A stretch of 64,000 bases of DNA, taken from positions 6,701,001-6,765,000 of the forward strand of contig CM034126.1 in NCBI GenBank assembly GCA_019914995.1. The letters are read 5' to 3'. The stretch comes from Acanthochlamys bracteata (Eukaryota; Streptophyta; Magnoliopsida; Pandanales; Velloziaceae). Numbering within the stretch: the first letter of the stretch is position 1; each line of letters opens with the position of its first letter. This document shows positions 37,967 to 50,479 of the stretch, one piece after another. The position numbers were made by a program, and so were the translations under genes. The notes below the pieces were generated by a model. It was not told the DNA's origin and did no database searches. It saw only the letters and a list, made by a program, of their open reading frames with translations.

Positions 37967-39382
37967 TCATCTTGAAACCTTAAAGAACTGCTCCAATCCT
38001 TTCGCTGACGACCCCTTAGCTTCAGTATCTTCTTCCTTCCACGCCGCTGCCATTTTCTCGAACGCCTCCTTCGCATTCTTTTTCATCTCTAATCCCTTCT
38101 TGGTTTCCCCCATCACCTCCTCCACAACTTCTTCAACTCTTCTTCTATCTACTCTGTTCGTCTCCATGTTGCCTCTCGCTATCTCGATGCAAACTCCAAG
38201 ATCTTTCTCCAGCATCGTGCAATTGTACAACTGATCTCCGGACAACGGCCACCCTATTATCGGCACGGCATTGCTTAAGCTCTCCAACACCGAATTCCAT
38301 CCGCAGTGGCTCAGAAACGCTCCGGTGGAGCAATGCGCGAGAATCTCCAACTGCGGCGCCCACCCTTTGATCAGCAATCCACGGTTGGTTTCTTTCATTC
38401 TGTCTTCGAACCTGTCAGGAAGCCATTCAGCTTTGAACTCTCCTTTGATGTTGAACCCCAAAGGCGGGCGAATGACCCAGATGAACGGTCGCCCGCTCGC
38501 TTCCAACCCTGCCGCCAACTCCATCATCTGGGAAGGCATGATCGTGTTCTGTGATCCGAAAGATACGAACAGTACTGATCCGGGTTGTTGCTTGCTCAAC
38601 CAGTCTGCACAGCTTCGGTTTTCGCTGCTTGATGGCGAACCGAGCAACGGACCGACCGGGTACACTGCAAGCCCAGTTAACTTTCGAATCATGGCGAGGC
38701 CCGTACTCTCTATCTCTTCAACGGTGTTGATCAGCCCAGCGTCCGAGTTACAGCAGTGGTTCATCTGCCCGCACAAGAACAGGGACCAAAGATCAGTGCC
38801 GTCTGCTTGCAGAAGGTGCCGCGGAAGTCCTGACCGGTGAACAGTGATTTCCGGGAAATCAGGTAAACGAAAATCCTCGGCAGACGTCTGCCGGTGAGGC
38901 AGGTCCTTCCATAGAGAGTAGTAAATCGCCTGACCATAAGCTCCACTAGTGTAGAAGACGGCATGGAAAATGGCCAGTTGCCGTGCAATCTCCACTGTCC
39001 ACCCGAAGAAGTTATCTGCGATGATGCATGTAGGCGGCGGGCTGAGATCAGCTAGAAGAAGCTCGAGTTGGGGCCTGAGACCCTCGGATGCTTGAAAAAA
39101 GTTGATGAACAGATTGAAAGGGAGAGCAGCAGTCGACTCGGAGTTTGGCGGAAGGCCGTAATCTGAAAAAGCGATGGTGAGTGATCGAAGCTGAATGGTT
39201 GAAGTGGATGGGAGTAAGTGGCGAAGGTTTTGGATATTGAGCGGAGTGTTGACGACGGTGACGGCGGCGGAAGGGCGGTGGCGCTCGATAACCTGGGCGA
39301 GCGCGAGGAAAGGCGTGAGGTGACCCTGAGCCATGTAAGGTAACAGAACGTAGTGCTCCTGTTCATCACCGCCACTGTCCAT
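37967..39382 (-). CDS. family 1 UDP-glycosyltransferase, UGT92A-like
   Basis: Transfers sugar (usually glucose) from UDP-sugar to a small molecule in the cytosol. Single exon, 471 residues, normal length. The catalytic His is His21 (MAQGHLTPFLALAQ) and its partner Asp is Asp123 (IADNFFGW). The PSPG sugar-donor box spans residues 341-384, beginning WAPQLEILAH, with HCGWNS at 359-364 and ending in Asp-Gln (GDQ), the usual UDP-glucose-type end. The N-terminal wording (FSDYGLPPNSES, LPHRQTSAEDF, LQADGTDLWSLF) and C-terminal KGSSAKGLEQF match the UGT92A group. The acceptor cannot be told from sequence. It is the next intact gene upstream of CHS on the same strand. The start at 39382 is the only ATG giving the full GT-B N-domain. 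Confidence 0.93.
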   Translation of the reverse strand: MDSGGDEQEHYVLLPYMAQGHLTPFLALAQVIERHRPSAAVTVVNTPLNIQNLRHLLPSTSTIQLRSLTIAFSDYGLPPNSESTAALPFNLFINFFQASEGLRPQLELLLADLSPPPTCIIADNFFGWTVEIARQLAIFHAVFYTSGAYGQAIYYSLWKDLPHRQTSAEDFRLPDFPEITVHRSGLPRHLLQADGTDLWSLFLCGQMNHCCNSDAGLINTVEEIESTGLAMIRKLTGLAVYPVGPLLGSPSSSENRSCADWLSKQQPGSVLFVSFGSQNTIMPSQMMELAAGLEASGRPFIWVIRPPLGFNIKGEFKAEWLPDRFEDRMKETNRGLLIKGWAPQLEILAHCSTGAFLSHCGWNSVLESLSNAVPIIGWPLSGDQLYNCTMLEKDLGVCIEIARGNMETNRVDRRRVEEVVEEVMGETKKGLEMKKNAKEAFEKMAAAWKEEDTEAKGSSAKGLEQFFKVSR

Positions 39383-39945
39383 TTTCTCTAAATCTGACTC
39401 TCTCCGTGTGTCCGACGGTTCGAGAGATGATTGGGTTTGGTTGCTGTGAAGTTTCTTAATTGATCTTGGAAGAGAATGTGGGTTGTCGGTGGGATGGAGA
39501 GTGCGTTTAAAAATTTAATTATTAATTTTTTTTTATTTCATATTTTTAGTATATATTTAATAAGTATATAAAAAATTTATTTAAAAATTTAAAAAAATAA
39601 AAAAATTTATAAAATAAAATTTTTTTATTATATATTTTTATATTTTTTAGAAATAAAAAAATAAAATTTATTTTTTAAAAAAAATAAAAATTTTTTCTAT
39701 TTTAAAAAATTTCAAAGAACCAGTTACGCATGGGCTTATGTCATGCCTAGCGTTAAGGCACTGATTGGCTAAGGACAAAGACATCCGGCCCGCTCCACCA
39801 CAGCATCCGTTCACTCCGATCTGCTAACTCAATTTGGTAACAACTTATGAAAGGGGATATCTGAGATTGCTCTTTTCATTTTATGGTTTGTTTTTAGTTT
39901 TATAAATTAAAAAGACATTCCTTTTCAACGGAAGGGACATGGGAA
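39383..39945. other. UGT upstream region
   Basis: Contains the UGT leader (39383-39480) and, at 39505-39720, an almost pure A/T block. No clear TATA or regulatory motif that I would name. Confidence 0.4.
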
Positions 39946-40502
39946 TAGAGATGGTAATTTTCGACGCGAGCTTGATCTAAAATCGATCTAAAAAAATTAA
40001 ATTAGAATCAAATTTTAGTTAAATTTGAATTAATTTCGGATTGATTTAAAATTGACACAAAAATTTAAATGAATTTAGATCGAATTCAAATTTTTGAAAT
40101 TAATCCGTTTAACTATTTATATATTATATATTATATAATAATTAAAAAATAATAGTAAAAAAATTTAAATATAGTAATATTTATTATATATATTACGTAT
40201 AATTTAATTTTATTTCTTAATATATTTTAATTTAACTAATTTTTATTAATTTATAAATTTTATCAAAATTAATATTTTTTTAGATATATTATAATTAATA
40301 ATTTATATATATTATTATTAAAAATTAATATTTATAATTTTATTTTAATAATTTTAATTATTAAATAAATTAATCTAAATTTAATTTAATTATTAAATAG
40401 ATTGAATTAAACTGAACAATTTTGATCCAATTGAATAATTTTGATTCAATTTTATATAAATTGATCCGAAATCGTCTCCAAATTTTTAAATTACCATCCC
40501 TA
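39946..40502. mobile_element. 557-bp TIR element (MITE-like), AGGGATGGTAATTT ends
   Basis: The left end tagagatggtaattt (39946-39960) is the inverted copy, with one mismatch, of the right end aaattaccatcccta (40488-40502). The interior is AT-rich, with repeated Asp/Ile-codon-like gatcgaattcaaattt phrases and no coding potential. No convincing target duplication was found, so the superfamily is open. Confidence 0.6.
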
Positions 40503-41485
40503 AAAGAAAAGAAGTGGTCACACATGCAGAGAGAGGATGGTAGACACGTTAAAGTATAATACCAACACCTCTCTCATTAAAATAGAAACTTCATTTAACA
40601 ACGATCTACTGTTTAATTTCAAGGCGATAAGAGTTACTTCTCTTGTACATGTGTATGCTGATAACTCAATGTTTGTCAACCTTATTGGTCAATGAAAGTT
40701 TTTTACTTCACATCCCAATTCTCTCAACTAATTTAACAAAAATTCTTCTGTGAGTTAATTAATTCCAAAGTTTAAAGTGCCACCTCTTCTTCTGAATTTC
40801 TAACTCGTATTATCTAATTTATACAATATTCGAAAGTAACTTTTTAAAAATTTAAAAATAAAATATTTTATTTTTTTAAATACTTTATTTTTAAAATTCA
40901 GTAAATAAAAAATAAAAAATAATCTAATTAATTATATCAAATTTTATTTTATAAAATTTTAAAAATATTATATAAAATATTATAATAAATACATTATAAA
41001 TATAAAAATAAAAAGAACTGAAAAATTTAGTCAAATTTCAGCTTAGACTAACCAGCAAAACAATACCTTTTTCAAGTCTAAAATGTACGCCAAATTTATA
41101 TTCGTATCTTCTACAAATTTACAAGAGAACTAAGAATATTAGGCAACGACCCTTACTAACTCCAAGATTTTGTCAATGAGTGAAAGGGATCTATTAAATA
41201 GTAGACTCTTGTTTCGCAAGATAATTCAAAATCTGTTTTTAACTGAATAAACAGATTAAAACAAATTCATGTCGCAAGTTGTACAGATGGGGGAAAAAGG
41301 AACACTTGTGGATTCTTCACAAACACTTGGTGCTAAAGTAGTTATTGTTTTCATTAAGCTCGAACCATCCATCCAGGGATTCTATTTTATATTCTAATTC
41401 TTTAGGATTGGATTAAGGGTATGTTTTAATAATTAGGAACATTACTCTACAAATTATAAGTTTGTTATTGATGTGATATATATAT
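40503..41485. other. intergenic, AT-rich
   Basis: No gene or identifiable repeat. It ends in a (TA)n run in which the MULE is inserted. Confidence 0.5.
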
Positions 41486-42813
41486 GGGCAGCGTTATATG
41501 TATATCCGTTTTATGTGTACATTATGTACATCAATTTTGGACCATCGGATCGCTTGATCCGACGGTTAAAAGCAACGCTCTGACACTTCAAAACAAGTAA
41601 AGTTATAAGGACAGTGTTGTCAATTCATGTTATATGTGTTGTTACAGCGCGTTTTCTTCTTCTTTTTCTTCTCGTATTTTTTTTCTCATCTCTTCTCTAC
41701 CCGAGCAGCGCTCCCGTCTCCTTCTCTCGATCTAGTCGATCGAGAGGCGAGAGAGCTCAATATCTTTTTGTCTTCTTTCTATATTTTTTTATTTCTTTTC
41801 TTTCCTCCCACGAGGACGAGTACTCTCGTCTCCCGAGCTCGGATCTGATCGCTCGCCGCCGTTGTTAAAAAATTCTTCTCTCTCTCTTTCTTTCTCTCTT
41901 TTTTATTTTGTCTAGTTGCACTCTCTAATTTTCTTTTAATTTTGTGGTGATTCTCGTGAGATCTCACCGAAAATTTGTTAAAAAATTTTGAATTTTTTTT
42001 TCGAGCATTGGTAAATGCTATAATGATTAGTATGATGTTAAGTGCTTAGAGATGAATGCGGTGCTCTAGATCAATTGAGATTTTCGTTTTTTTATTTTCG
42101 GATTGATTTCGTCTAAATGTCGTCTGTAGATCGAAGTGAACGTCTAAGAAATCGAGATGCTCTTTCCTTAAAAATATGATTGGGTTCGGACTGTTGTAAT
42201 TTCGTAGATAATTGGCATGTAAATTTTGTAGTGTGAGAAATAGAACTTGTATAACACTGAGCGTGTTCTTTTATTGTTTGTGATGTTCATGATTTACTTC
42301 CTGCAATCAATCTGTGAACTGAGTGTGTTCTCTGAATACTTGATGTTCATAGTATGCTATTGCTGTTACTTCTGTTAACTGAGCGTGTTCTCTGTGCTTT
42401 TCAGGTGGATACTTGATGTGCTTCATTACTTTCCGATAGAGAAACAATTGAAGGATGGTAGTTTAGGTATGTGCTCAGTGTGTTTGTGATATTCATTTTG
42501 TCGGTCAACAAATAAGAGTTTGTTTTGATGTTGGTATGTGCTCTTGATAAAATCTCATATGGTTTGGTTGGTTTCTGTCTTGCAGGTTGTCACTAGTGCA
42601 GACGAGCAACAAAAATCTGATAAGGTGTTGTAGGTTGCTGTTTTGCAGGTCCATCTAGAGCATTAGGCAGTGAATATTTGTAATGTGAATAGCTTGTAGG
42701 TTGATGTAATGAGAAACTAAGATGGTGTTGTATATAACTTATATGTAAAATAGCTTGAATGACATTTGTAATATGAATACTTTCTTGAAAATACAATTTT
42801 GAATTCTAGAATG
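41486..42813. repeat. MULE left terminal inverted repeat
   Basis: Inverted copy of 46874-48219; the inner border is gaattctagaatg. It contains C/T-rich runs (41640-41900) and probable splice acceptors (ttgcag) near 42580 and 42645, so it probably supplies the transposase promoter and leader. Confidence 0.85.
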
Positions 42814-43355
42814 AAAACTTGTAATCCATCTTATTTTTGGACTAATGAAATTTATAAAAAAAAAGTAGAAATTCTCAGCAAGTTGGAAGATTTTTCAAGA
42901 ATTTATATATTTGTGAATGTGAATGTAAGATTGTAAATGTGAATACTTTTACAGAAGCAAATATTTTCAACATACGGATTTCTATTACAGGGAGGACTTA
43001 AATTAAAAAAAGAAAGAGAAAGCAAGTGGAAAGTATACAAGACAAATGCCATAAGAAACTTCCTGATCAAATAAGATACAGGATTTATTAAACAAAACAT
43101 TAGTTTACCTTTCTCCAATGCACCACACGAGCGGGAGTGCTTTCAACTGCGCGGGAATTCTTCTCTGTCTGCTCTACTTTTTCTGTTCTTGCTCTGTTCT
43201 TCACTGATCACAACAAATTCATATTCTTGTCTTCAGTGGTCACCACTAGTGCTTTCATTATTCTTTCTCTGTTCTTTAGTGGTCAAAAAGCTATTTAGAT
43301 CATAAAAATTTTCTATTTAGAAAAATTTCTGCGAGACATCTCACACTCCAACGTT

Positions 43356-45794
43356 ATGGATGGTTCTTCTTCTCTTCCACCTCAAAATGTAATATATGAG
43401 AATGTCAAGTCACCATATTTAGGGATGACATTCGAAAGCCTTGATGCTGCGAAACAATTCTATATAAATTATAGAAAAGTGGAGGAATTTAACGCCATTA
43501 TACGAACTACACAAAAAAAAATTGCTTGTTCAGATGAAGTGAGTATTTGTCAAATGGCATGTAACCGTTTTGGGAACCATAGAACCAATCAGTTACAGAA
43601 GACAAATGAGGGATCTGAGAAAGAAGTAAAAAATAAAAGAAACAGAAGTACTGTGAAATGTAGGTGTCCTGCAACAATGAGAGTGAAGAAACAACGTAGT
43701 GGATTGTGGGAAGTGGTGGTTTTTGAAGGTAATCACAATCATGACTTAGTTACTCCGTCAAAGAGGATTTGCATGTGTGTTTGCAGAAATATGCCTGCTA
43801 CAGCAAAAAGTTTGATTGACTCATTTCGGGACGAAGGATTACCTGTAAGTAAAATTCTAAATATACTTGACGGACCGCAGATTGGTTTTGACAACAGAGA
43901 TTGTTGGAATCATTTGTGTCGCTCGAAAGAGTACAAGAAGCCTATCAATGGGGATGCTACTGCAGTACTTAATTTCTTTAAGGAAAAGAGTATAGATGAT
44001 TCTAATTTTTTTTATGCAATACAGATGGATAGCGAAGGAAGGGCAATAAATTTTTTCTGGCTAGATGGTCGATCACGTACTCAATATCAGTATTTTGGTG
44101 ACGTGATATTCTTTGATATCACCTATCGGAAGAATGTTTATGACATGCCATTTGCGCCGTTTACTGGAGTCAATCATCATATGCAGTCAATCCAGTTTGG
44201 TTGTGCACTACTGTTAGATGAGACAGAAGAATCTTTTCAATGGCTTTTTGAGACATGGCTTGCAGCTATGGGTGGACGTGCTCCATTTTCAATTATCACA
44301 GATCAAGATAGAGCTATGACTGCAGCTGTTGAAAGGTATTTCCGAATACACGACATAGATTTTGTTTATGGCATATTCTGAAGAAATTTGTAGAAAAACT
44401 TTCACACATTTATTTCAAGAGTTCAAAGTTCAAAAAGACATCAAGAGATGTATTCGTGAAAGTTATATTCCTAACACTTTTGAGTCGAGGTGGGAGGAAT
44501 TGATGTCAATATATGAGTTACAGGAGAACCAATGACTCCAACGAATATATGAGATTCGAGATAAATGGGTACCGATTTATCACTTGAATATATTTTATGC
44601 AGGTATTAACACAACTGGACGCTCTGAAAGCATGGATGCTACTTATAAAATTTTTTTTCAACCAACAACAACCCTTCGAGAGTTTGTTTTAAAGAATGAT
44701 AAGTGTTTGAGTAAAATGGTTGAAAAAGAAAAAAAAGAGGATTACACGAGTGAACATTTGTCTCGCATTGTTGATACTAATGCTTTTGTTTTGAAAAGTG
44801 CAGTAAAGTTATATACGAGGAATGTGTACGAAAAGTTCAGAAAAGAATATGAGAAAGCTCAGGCCGAGTATGTGTTGTATGATGATGAAAAGGGCTGTGA
44901 TGGGTACACTACCTACATCTATAAATCTCGAGTGGAAGGTGATAAGCGTGAATGGAAAGTGAAGTTTAATCCAGCAACCAAAAAAGGTAATTGTGAATGT
45001 AAACTTTTTGAGTTTATGGGCATTCCTTGTGGATACCTTATCAAGGTTTTTCAGAGTCGTGATATAGAGATACCAGATCATTTTATTCTTAAAAGGTGGA
45101 TGAAAAGGGCTAACAAATACAGAGCTGAGTACGACAGTGGATCAATAAGTGGCCACAAAAATTCTGAGCTACTGAGAACTTCTCAACTTCATATGATTTT
45201 CAATCAAATAGTTTATGAAGCTGCTGAAACTGATGAGAGATACCAAACATTGTTGCAAGCTTTACAAGAAACATCACAACAACTCAAGAAAATAAGAAAG
45301 ACTGACGACCAGAATAAAAGTCCAATCACTGACTCATGTACTATTAATGAGAGTTTACAAATCCCAGTTGATGCCTCTCAAGTTTTACTTTTGAATTCTA
45401 ACATCTCACAAACAAAGGGGCGAAAAAAAGAAGCAAAGTTTAACAAAGATAGTAGTAGAATAAAAGGAGGCTTAGAGAAAGCAATTGCAAGAACCAGTGA
45501 AGACAGGCAGAAGATGTGCTTTCTGTAACAAGTATGGTGTTAAACATGACAAATGAAATTATCCTGAAAATCAAAATAGGAAAAAAAAGAGTAAGTTTAA
45601 TCATTTCTTAAAGTTGTAATTCCTACATTTTCTTATTGGCTCAATTTAAAATTGACATTTGTGGTAACTTTTTTACTTTGATAGTGGGAAATCGAGATGA
45701 AGATGAAGACAAGGATAGAGATGAGGGTGAATATCAATATACAAGTGAAGATGAAAATAGTAATGATGAAGAATTAGCTATTGATTTAGAGTAA
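43356..45794 (+). pseudogene. MULE transposase, FAR1/FHY3-type, broken
   Basis: The first open part (43356-44381) has a FAR1 DNA-binding zinc domain (Gly-x-x-F-x-S-x-D-A-A, CRCPATMRV, GNHNHDL) and the MULE transposase core with catalytic Asp residues in VIFFDITYRKN and ITDQDRAM. The frame changes near 44350 (a WHILKK motif continues in another frame) and again near 44415; TGA at 44533-44535 follows. The second open part (44584-45528) has a SWIM-type finger CECKLFEFMGIPCGYL, where the last ligand His is Tyr. A frame change near 45515 is followed by a CAFC zinc-knuckle-like piece, an apparent intron (about 45592-45685) and an acidic C-terminal exon ending near 45794. It cannot make full-length protein. 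Confidence 0.85.
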
Positions 45795-45999
45795 CTATTA
45801 CATTTGTATGTGATATCAACTAGTTATATTATCAGTTTGGCAATTTTTGAATCAGCACTTGAATGTTGTACTCAATTTTATTACATTGTACTACATGATC
45901 TTTGTATGAACTTGAAAGTGCTTGCAAGAAATAGCAAAAGAGAGGCAAAAATAAAAATAATAAAAAAGAGCTGTGCAAAAGTCAAGTGAAAAAAATAAT

Positions 46000-46545
46000 T
46001 TTCACTATAACAGTAAGAAATGGAAAGAGTGAGTAATAAAAGAAAAGCAGAAAATAAAAACATGAAAAAGAAAAAAAACTGTGTAAAAAAATAATATTTT
46101 TTATTAACAGTAAGGAATAGCAAAAGAGCAGTGAAAAAATAATTTAAAAATGCAGTAAAAAAACAACAGTAAAAAAATGCAGTGAAAAAAATAGTGAAAA
46201 TTATAATATAAAAGAAAACAGTAAAAAATTAGTGAAAAGGATAATGTATAAGAAAATAGAAAAAAATAGTGAAAAGGATAATGTAAAAAAAACAGTAAAA
46301 AAATAGTGAAAAGGATAATGTAAAAAAAAAGTAAAACAAAAGTGAAAAAAGACAATGAAAAAAAAAAACAGTAAAAAAAAAGTAAAAAAAGATAATGTAA
46401 AAAAAAACAAAAAAAATAGTAAAAAAAGAAATGTTAAAGAAAACAGTAAAACAATAGTAAAAAAAAGACAATGTAAAAGAAAACAATTTAAAAGAAAAAA
46501 CTTCTCTGTAACAGTTAAAATATTAACATTGCAACAAGACTGCAC
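46000..46545. repeat. GTAAAA-rich degenerate tandem repeat
   Basis: About 0.5 kb of imperfect repeats of the form agtaaaaaaatagtgaaaaggataatgt on the A-rich strand. It generates long Phe/Leu pseudo-frames on -, which are not genes. It lies between the transposase and the right TIR. Confidence 0.75.
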
Positions 46546-46614
46546 TACATTGCAAAAGTCCCTTTAAAGCATTGTCTTTGTGATTCTATTAGCACAAAAC
46601 CTGTCTAGACATTC

Positions 46615-46873
46615 ATCATCCAATCGCTGAGTACAACATTCACATTCCATACGCAATAACATTCACATCCATTCATTGTTATTGATATCCGAATCCATTT
46701 ATTGTTATTGATATCCAAATCCATTCATACTCTATTCAAAGTTATCGATATCCAAATCCATTCACATTCCATTCAAAGTTATAGATATTCAGATACATTT
46801 GCATTCCAGAACTCTATTGACATCCAAATTCATTCACATTCCATTCAAAGTTATAGACATTCAGATACACTTG
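46615..46873. repeat. minisatellite next to MULE right TIR
   Basis: Repeated blocks of the type cattcacattccattcaaag and ttattgatatccaaatccat, period about 40-65 bases, directly inside the right TIR. Confidence 0.7.
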
Positions 46874-48219
46874 CATTCTAGAATTCAGAATTGTATTTTC
46901 AAGAAAGTATTCATATTACAAATGTCATTGAAGCTATTTTACATATAAGTTATATACATCACCATCTCAGATTTCTCATTACAGCAACCTACAAGCTATT
47001 CACATTACAAATATTCACTGCCTAATGCTCCAGATGGACCTGCAAAACAGCAACCTACAACACCTTATCAGATTTTTGTTGCTCGTCTGCACTAGTGACA
47101 ACCTGCAAGACAAAAACCAACCAAATCATATCAGATTTTATCAAGAGCACATACCAACATCAAAACAAACTCTTATTTGATTGACCGACAAAATGAACAT
47201 CACAAACACACTGAGCACATACCTAAACTACCATCCTTCAATTGTTTCTCTATCGGAAAGTAATGAAGCACATCAAATATCCACCTGAAAAGCATAGAGA
47301 ACACGCTCAGTTAACAGAAGTAACAGCAGTAGCATACTATGAACATCAAGTATTCAGAGAACACACTCAGTTCACAGATTGATTGCAGGAAGTAAATCAT
47401 GAACATCACAAACAATAAAAGAATACGCTCAGTGTTATACAAGTTCTATTTCTCACACTACAAAATTTACATGCCAATTACCTACGAAATTACAACAGTC
47501 CGAACCCAATCATATTTTTAAGGAAACAACATCTCGATTTCTTAGACGTTTACTTGGATCTACAGACGACATCTAGACAAAATCAATCCGAAAATAAAAA
47601 ATGAAAAACTCCATTGATCTAGAGCACCGCATTCATCTCTAAGCACCTAACATCATACTAATCATTATAGCATTTACCAATGCTCGAAAAAAAATTGAAA
47701 ATTTTTTAACAAAATTTTCGGTGAGATCTCACGAGAATCACCACAAAATTAAAAGAAAATTGGAGAGTGCAACTAGACAAAATAAAAAAGAGAGAAAGAA
47801 AGACAAAGAGAAGAATTTTTTAACAACGAGCGATCAGATCCGAGCTCGGGAGGCGAGAGTGCTCGCTCTCGTGGGAGAAAAGAAAAAAAATAAAGAAATA
47901 TAGAAAGAAGATAAGAAGATATTGAGCTCTCTCGCCTCTGGATCGTGAGGAGCAGCGGCGGCGAGCGACTAGATCGCGAGAAGGAGGCGGGAGCGCTGCT
48001 CGGGTAGAGAAGAGATGAGAAAAAAGATACGAGAAGAAGAAAGAAGAAGAAAACGCGCTGTAACAACCCATATAACATGAATTGACAACGCTGCCCTTAT
48101 AACTTCACTTGTTTTGAAGTGTCAGCACGCTGCTTTTAACCGTCCGATCAAGCGATCCGACGGTCCAAAATTGATGTACATGATGTACACATAAAACGGA
48201 TGTACATATAACGCTGCCC
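46874..48219. repeat. MULE right terminal inverted repeat
   Basis: Reverse complement of 41486-42813 with scattered substitutions and small indels, including an additional gaggagcagcgg insertion near 47946. Confidence 0.85.
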
Positions 48220-48666
48220 TATATATATATATATATGTACATTATTCTATAAAGACATATCGGTGCATATCAGTCCGATTTTGTCGGTATAAAGTTTTAA
48301 AAGTGATCGCCATCGTTGTATATAAAAAATTATAAGTCGAGAATATGTTGACAAAATTTTAGATCAATTAGATTGCAAATCGATTTTCACATGGTTTCTT
48401 GATAATGATGACGTAAATAAGACAATATATATTTTTTGGATTTTTTTATTTATATTATCATGATAAAAAAGTCGGATAAAGATTGATTAGCGATCCGGTT
48501 GAGCTGAAAATTTGTCAACATATTATTCACTCATAGTTCTTCATATCATACGGTGGAGATCACTTTTGGAGCTTTATATCGACATAACCATTCTAATGTG
48601 GATCGATGTGCCCTTAAAAAATAATATACCTATATCCCCATTCTATACATAGATATAAATATATAT
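48220..48666. other. 447-bp spacer between two TIR elements
   Basis: Starts with a (TA)n run. No gene. The sequence is unlike either element's TIR. Confidence 0.6.
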
Positions 48667-50245
48667 GGTGTGGAATGTGCATACATAGATGATTGTACGT
48701 GCACATCGCGCACACCAAATTCGAACCGTCTGATCACTGTTCAGATCAAGTACGTTCACCGAACTTACGTAAATACTGTATAAGGATATGCTAATAATTT
48801 CGCGTGCCTTTACGCAATATAATATATAACATATGTTTTTTTTCCTCATTTTCCTTTTTATTTCTTTTTGTTCTCCTCGGGTTTCCTTCCTCCTCCTCTC
48901 CTAAGCTGATCCCTCAATCAACTCCCCGTGCGGCGATGGAGGGAACTCGACCGAAACTTAGATTAGTGTTACCTCCTCTCTTTTCTTCCTTCAATTTTAG
49001 ATTTAATGGTCTTTTTCTCGCAGCTAAACAAGAAATCTGAAGGCGGCGAAACCCTCGCATGTTAGCCGACAAGTATCACATCGATAAGCAAATCATATTT
49101 TTTTCTTCTCCTTCTCTTTCTCTTTCTATTCCCTCAATTTCATCAATTGCAGCCTCCACCACCATCGACGCTGATCGTATCATTGGAGTTTGCGCTCCCG
49201 AGGTCACCAGACTTCTTTTTCGAATTAAGTCAATACCGATTGCTAGTTTTATCCTTTCTTTCATACTTTTACCAATATTTGTATTTTTTTTATGATTTTT
49301 TAAATTTTCTTTTCTGTGTTGGCTTTTTCGAAGATCGAGGTTGGTTAGGCTTTGCAGGTACCGAGGTTGTAGGCTTTGTTGTTGAATTTAGATTTCAAGT
49401 TGAAGATATATGTCAATGCAAGTAGGTGTTCATGTTCTTCTATTAAACTTAGCTCATTGGAGATTGCAGGAATGTTTAAAAGCTCACTGGAGATTGATTG
49501 GAGTTTCGAAAGAGTTAATCTATAGAATTCATGTTTTTCGTCTTAAAGATAAGTTTGAATTGTTCGCTTCACTAACCATTGCACATTGTTTATGCAGGAC
49601 GAAACTAAAGCAGACGGAAGTTGATTATGAGTACATTGTTATAACCCCTGTAACCAACTCTTGTTGCAGTTGGTGATTAGCTAGCTTTTATTTAATTTTT
49701 TGATATGGGAGTTTCACATTGCAGTTGGTATTTTTTTCTTGTTGTAGTTGATGCAGACGCTCTTAGTGTTTGCTGATCGTTCCCTATTAGTTCGCTTGTT
49801 GTTCTTTTGTTGTTGTAGGTTTTTCAATCCAATACAGAGCTAAGAATCGGTGATGATTTAGAATAATTCTTTTGTTAGTGCTGCTTACCATTGGATGCTC
49901 TGGTTCAATCCAGTATAGAAGTGGCAGCATGATCTTCTGACTGGTTCAACCTAAAGTGAGCAGTGAGTGGTTGTTATGATAGGCCTGTAGAGTTTTGTGT
50001 AATTAAGTGTTGTAAAAGTGACTTATAAGCAGTGAGTGGTTCAATTTAAAGAAAGTATACACTAAAGTGTTGCTAGTGAAATGTGAAAGTGTTGTAAAAA
50101 TTTTGTGTAATGAATCGTTTGTCATCAAATTGAATGTGAATTATTTTGATAGTGAATGAAATGTGTTGGCAATGAAATGTGAATGTCCAAATAGAACGTA
50201 AATTGAATCGATAGTTAATGAACTATGAATGCCTTGCAAGTGAAG
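48667..50245. repeat. left arm of the palindromic element
   Basis: Inverted partner of about 50680-52146. It contains an ATG at 48935 following a C/T-rich leader and a putative TATA (actgtataagg near 48775). The open frames are short and not conserved between arms. Confidence 0.75.
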
Positions 50246-50479
50246 GTAAAGGTTGATGTGAATTTTTACAAATTTTGTTATGAATGGAACGTAAAGGTTG
50301 ATGTGAATTCTTGGAATTGACTCTTATGAATTCTTGTTGTGAATGACTTCTTCTTACTGCTATGTAATTTTTATTGTAAATGATGGTCAAACATGTGCAA
50401 CTAGGATGTTTAGATTGAGTATAGAGCCGTTGTTCATGCAAATGCAACTATGCTGTTTAGATTGAGTAGATAGCCATTC

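Larger units (their letters stand above)
41486..48219 (+). mobile_element. Mutator-like element (MULE) with 1.3-kb TIRs and FAR1-type transposase, 6734 bp
   Basis: The left end gggcagcgttatatgta and the right end tacatataacgctgccc are inverted copies and remain alignable for about 1.33 kb on each side (41486-42813 and 46874-48219). Flanks on both sides read TATATATAT, consistent with a 9-bp MULE duplication but inside a TA repeat. The interior encodes a FAR1-like DNA-binding and MULE transposase protein on +, with breaks. The TIRs include promoter-like AT-rich ends, a long pyrimidine leader and several intron-like GT...CAG segments. Confidence 0.88.

Noticed and set aside
38271-38840. 189-codon + frame opposite the UGT gene
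   Set aside because: Antisense shadow of a GC-biased exon with no family resemblance.
43356-45794. Domesticated FAR1/FRS host transcription factor
   Set aside because: It sits between matching 1.3-kb TIRs and has frameshifts, a stop and a lost zinc ligand, so it is a decayed transposase.
46104-46545. Long Phe/Leu-rich open frames on - resembling membrane proteins
   Set aside because: They are translations of the A-rich degenerate tandem repeat at 46.0-46.5 kb. All three frames are open and equally biased.
46615-46873. CRISPR-like array of short repeats
   Set aside because: Units are contiguous, diverged minisatellite copies without unique spacers, in a plant transposon.
48804-49676. Gene candidate in the left arm of the palindromic element
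   Set aside because: Short frames are not preserved in the mirror arm. The leader-like structure is kept but no common protein is.
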